A stretch of 8,048 nt of DNA, taken from the NCBI GenBank assembly GCA_021158805.1, contig JAGGTZ010000064.1:1-8048 (forward strand), given 5' to 3'. The notes beneath the pieces are model-generated. The model was not told where the DNA came from and did no database searches. It saw only the letters and a program-made list of their open reading frames with translations. Made by a program: the position numbers and the translations under genes. Source of the DNA: Thermoproteota archaeon. GTDB lineage: Archaea; Korarchaeota; Korarchaeia; Korarchaeales; Korarchaeaceae. Positions 6,686 through 8,048 of the stretch are shown here, one piece after another (position 1 is the first letter of the stretch; each line of letters opens with the position of its first letter).

Positions 6686-6801
6686 CCGTCAAGGGATTCA
6701 CGCACATTTGGTAGGTAGTGAGGGTATTGCTAGGCCGCATCATTCAGGGGGTTATTCCTGCCGGTCAGTGTGATGCTAATGACGGACGTATCTAGACCTT
6801 G
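6686..6801. other. Gene-free stretch with nested inverted repeats
   Basis: No reading frame is supported here. TCCGTCA (6685-6691) and TGACGGA (6780-6786) are perfect inverted copies enclosing GCATCA (6737-6742) / TGATGC (6771-6776), which in turn enclose a CAGGGG-TTCCTG hairpin (6745-6760). The nesting is suggestive, but arms this short can arise by chance. Confidence 0.25.
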
Positions 6802-6980
6802 ATGAAGGTTTCTAAGCAGACTGGTGAATAAATCAGCATACTGTTAGAGAAGCTGAGGCCTACTTTTAATATGCCAATTTCTAATGATGATAGAGCATTA
6901 ATGAGGTTCAGACATGAGGTGTAATATCCTCCATACCTGTTAAGGTTGCGAAGAGCTTCGATGATGTCAAGTTGATTGTT
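6802..6980 (+). pseudogene. Possible relic of a small plus-strand gene (one stop, one frameshift)
   Basis: From the ATG at 6802 the frame reads nine residues, meets TAA at 6829, then continues 30 codons in the same frame (ILLEKLRPTFNMPISNDD, then RALMRFRHEV) to TAA at 6922. Reading then resumes in another frame as IPVKVAKSFDDVKLIVLIA into the 3' end of the nitroreductase gene. These strings look like protein, with a sensible charge pattern and codons like the neighbours. The family is not recognised, and no single intact frame exists. Confidence 0.28.
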
Positions 6981-7562
6981 TTAATTGCAGCCGGGCCTTA
7001 TCAATTTATCCATTGTCTTTGTATGGTGGAATGGCCTGCCATATTCATCTTCAAAAATGAATCGCTCCATCTTCATCCTAGAGGTGCGATACCCACTTTC
7101 TCCCGGCCTTCCTATAGTGATTATGGCTACTGGTCTTCGGTCTTGGGGCGCATCTAGGATGCCTCTTACGGCATTGTCATCGAAGGCACCCACCCAGCAT
7201 GTTCCATAACCTAGGGCATGGGCTGCCAACATTGCAAAGGTAGCAGCAATCGTAGCATCCTGTAGGGAGTAAAGTTCCATTCCCCTCGGCCCATAGACCC
7301 TAGCTGATCTCCTAGGAACCGAGAAGAACACTAAATGAACCGGGGCCCGGGCCATGAATGTTTGGTTATAGGAGGCCTTTGCCAAGAGCTTCCTCTTGGT
7401 AGGATCTCTAACAACTACTATATCGTATGCCTGTAAGTTGCCAGCAGATGGCGCTGAACATGCGGCCTCTAATATTATATTCAGATCCCTCTCGCTGACA
7501 TCTTCCTCTAGGTACTTCCTAATTGATCTCCTCTCAGCCATAACGTCGAAAATGTCAGGCAT
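6981..7562 (-). CDS. Nitroreductase-family flavoprotein
   Basis: This 193-residue FMN-dependent oxidoreductase belongs to the nitroreductase family, soluble and normally dimeric, using NAD(P)H to reduce nitro compounds, quinones or related electron acceptors. The N-terminal FMN phosphate site RRSIRKY (11-17), the SAPSAGNLQAYD stretch (36-47) and the helix-rich middle ATFAMLAAHALGYGTCWVG (107-125) are family hallmarks. The C-terminal strand ITIGRPGE (148-155) is also typical. The length is that of the compact archaeal/bacterial subgroup. The ATG at 7562 is supported by a TATA-like box 25 bases upstream and by the usual distance from Met to the RRS motif. It stands alone, about 540 bases past the regulator gene and on the opposite strand. 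The natural substrate cannot be read from sequence, and related subgroups (e.g. those acting in cofactor biosynthesis) cannot be excluded. Confidence 0.92.
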   Translation of the reverse strand: MPDIFDVMAERRSIRKYLEEDVSERDLNIILEAACSAPSAGNLQAYDIVVVRDPTKRKLLAKASYNQTFMARAPVHLVFFSVPRRSARVYGPRGMELYSLQDATIAATFAMLAAHALGYGTCWVGAFDDNAVRGILDAPQDRRPVAIITIGRPGESGYRTSRMKMERFIFEDEYGRPFHHTKTMDKLIRPGCN

Positions 7563-7582
7563 CTATATTTATGGGTCGTTTA

Positions 7583-7590
7583 GATATAAA
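7583..7590 (-). promoter_or_regulatory. TATA-like box TTTATATC for the nitroreductase gene
   Basis: On the minus strand TTTATATC is centred about 25 bases before the ATG at 7562. No Shine-Dalgarno site lies between, so a leaderless transcript is likely. The box is close to the archaeal consensus. Confidence 0.55.
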
Positions 7591-7603
7591 TGGATGATGG
7601 TCC

Positions 7604-7970
7604 TAAATTCCCTCTGATGGACTTTTTGACAGCTCAGGCTGCGATAATAGCTTAATTTCTGTAAGAGCTATTAACCCGCTCTAACCCATTGAAACTACTG
7701 CCTAGCTCTCCATAATAGTGTGGGGCCTCTCACGATAAAGTTGCCTTCCGTCATTTTTACATTTTACACAGCAGCCACTGTGGCTAAAGAGCTGGTTACA
7801 TCAGGATAATACAGAGTTCTTATGAGAGATCATCGATAACGAATACAGTTTTCTACTGATTATTGGCTGATGGTATATCTCATTGGCAACTGGCTAAATG
7901 GAAAGTATTTTAACAAGCTAGGTATGCATAGGAACTAGCGGAAGCTTAATATGTAAGCCTTTGTTGATAA
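7604..7970. other. Intergenic stretch without an intact gene
   Basis: Frames here are short and broken. One plus-strand stretch (7720-7809, GTG to TAA, 29 codons) reads LTIKLPSVIFTFY and ATVAKELVTSG. It looks somewhat protein-like but has no start signal and no continuation, so it could be a gene relic or chance. AT-rich spots near 7908-7916 and 7944-7951 could be promoter elements for the right-edge gene. Confidence 0.35.
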
Positions 7971-7978
7971 TCTAAAAA

Positions 7979-7985
7979 GGAGGTG
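7979..7985 (+). promoter_or_regulatory. Shine-Dalgarno site GGAGGTG
   Basis: This strong match to the archaeal 16S rRNA 3' end lies five bases before the ATG at 7991. It fixes that start and shows that this gene's mRNA has a leader, unlike the leaderless genes nearby. Confidence 0.75.
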
Positions 7986-7990
7986 CTTGT

Positions 7991-8048
7991 ATGGCATCCA
8001 AGGCTCTTTCGGCTGTGGGTCTGATCATAGTAGCTATAATAGCATTCG
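7991..8048 (+). CDS. Start of a secreted or pilin-like protein (5' partial)
   Basis: Only 19 residues are in the window: a short N-terminus MASKALS followed by the hydrophobic run AVGLIIVAIIAF. K-A-L-S directly before a hydrophobic helix fits the class III (archaellin/pilin-like) signal peptide, cleaved after the alanine by a prepilin peptidase of the PibD/FlaK type. In archaea such signals occur on pilins, archaellins and some sugar- or peptide-binding proteins. An ordinary membrane anchor is the alternative. The start is secure because of the adjacent Shine-Dalgarno site; the function needs the sequence beyond the edge. Confidence 0.72.
   Translation, partial: MASKALSAVGLIIVAIIAF

Noticed and set aside
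6799..6856. C/D-box small RNA (TTGATGA ... CTGA, 58 bases apart)
   Set aside because: The outer boxes fit in length, but the internal D' and C' boxes are poor and overlapping, and the C box deviates at its first base. TGATGA and CTGA are common by chance.
6985..7617. Plus-strand open frames of 73-74 codons opposite the nitroreductase
   Set aside because: They are antisense shadows of a well-supported gene.
7720..7809. Small gene with the strings LTIKLPSVIFTFY and ATVAKELVTSG (vague CutA- or MoaD-like flavour)
   Set aside because: It has only 29 codons, no promoter or Shine-Dalgarno site at the GTG, and no frame that continues the fold. The resemblance is too weak to name.
1..8048. CRISPR array, tRNA or rRNA genes
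   Set aside because: No regularly spaced repeats were seen. No T-arm GGTTC-type motif with a matching acceptor stem was found on either strand in the gaps. No rRNA-like conserved stretch was seen.

Overview
The window looks like DNA from a thermophilic archaeon, probably of the TACK group (Thermoproteota or Korarchaeota-like). Arginine is mostly AGA/AGG and isoleucine is often ATA. Several genes have a TATA-like box 25-31 bases before the start codon and no ribosome binding site, as expected for leaderless archaeal transcripts. Two genes carry GGAGGTG-type Shine-Dalgarno sites. The lineage is an inference from style, not from a marker gene.

Layout. At the left edge is the 5' part of a minus-strand membrane protein of unknown function. 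Divergent from it, 551-4678 encodes a 1375-residue protein that dominates the window. It has an N-terminal membrane segment, a DEDDh 3'-5' exonuclease domain, a long central region I cannot assign, a complete RecQ-like SF2 helicase core without RecQ's zinc cysteines, and a C-terminal region resembling a worn-down phosphoribosyltransferase. A convergent gap (4679-5018) holds a T-rich stop signal and two hairpins. Then come a minus-strand TauE/SafE-type permease and a divergent Lrp/AsnC-type regulator with a five-cysteine tail. These two share a short promoter region centred on one AT-rich box flanked by inverted repeats. From 6442 to 6980 no intact gene is visible. That stretch holds traces of decayed reading frames on both strands and a GC-rich, possibly structured segment ending in two T5 tracts. 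A minus-strand nitroreductase-family flavoprotein follows (6981-7562). After another gene-poor gap, the right edge holds the first 19 codons of a secreted or pilin-like protein.

How the parts fit. The exonuclease-helicase stands as its own transcription unit and is most likely a DNA-processing or genome-defence enzyme tethered to the membrane. No partner gene is visible here, so its pathway is open. The permease and regulator form a self-contained pair: the regulator probably senses a metal, redox or sulfur signal through its cysteine cluster and controls both itself and the permease. The nitroreductase and the edge genes have no evident link to either.

The strongest candidate for something undescribed is the membrane-anchored exonuclease/RecQ-like fusion with its unassigned middle and tail. 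Second is the Cys-tailed regulator with its symmetric shared promoter.
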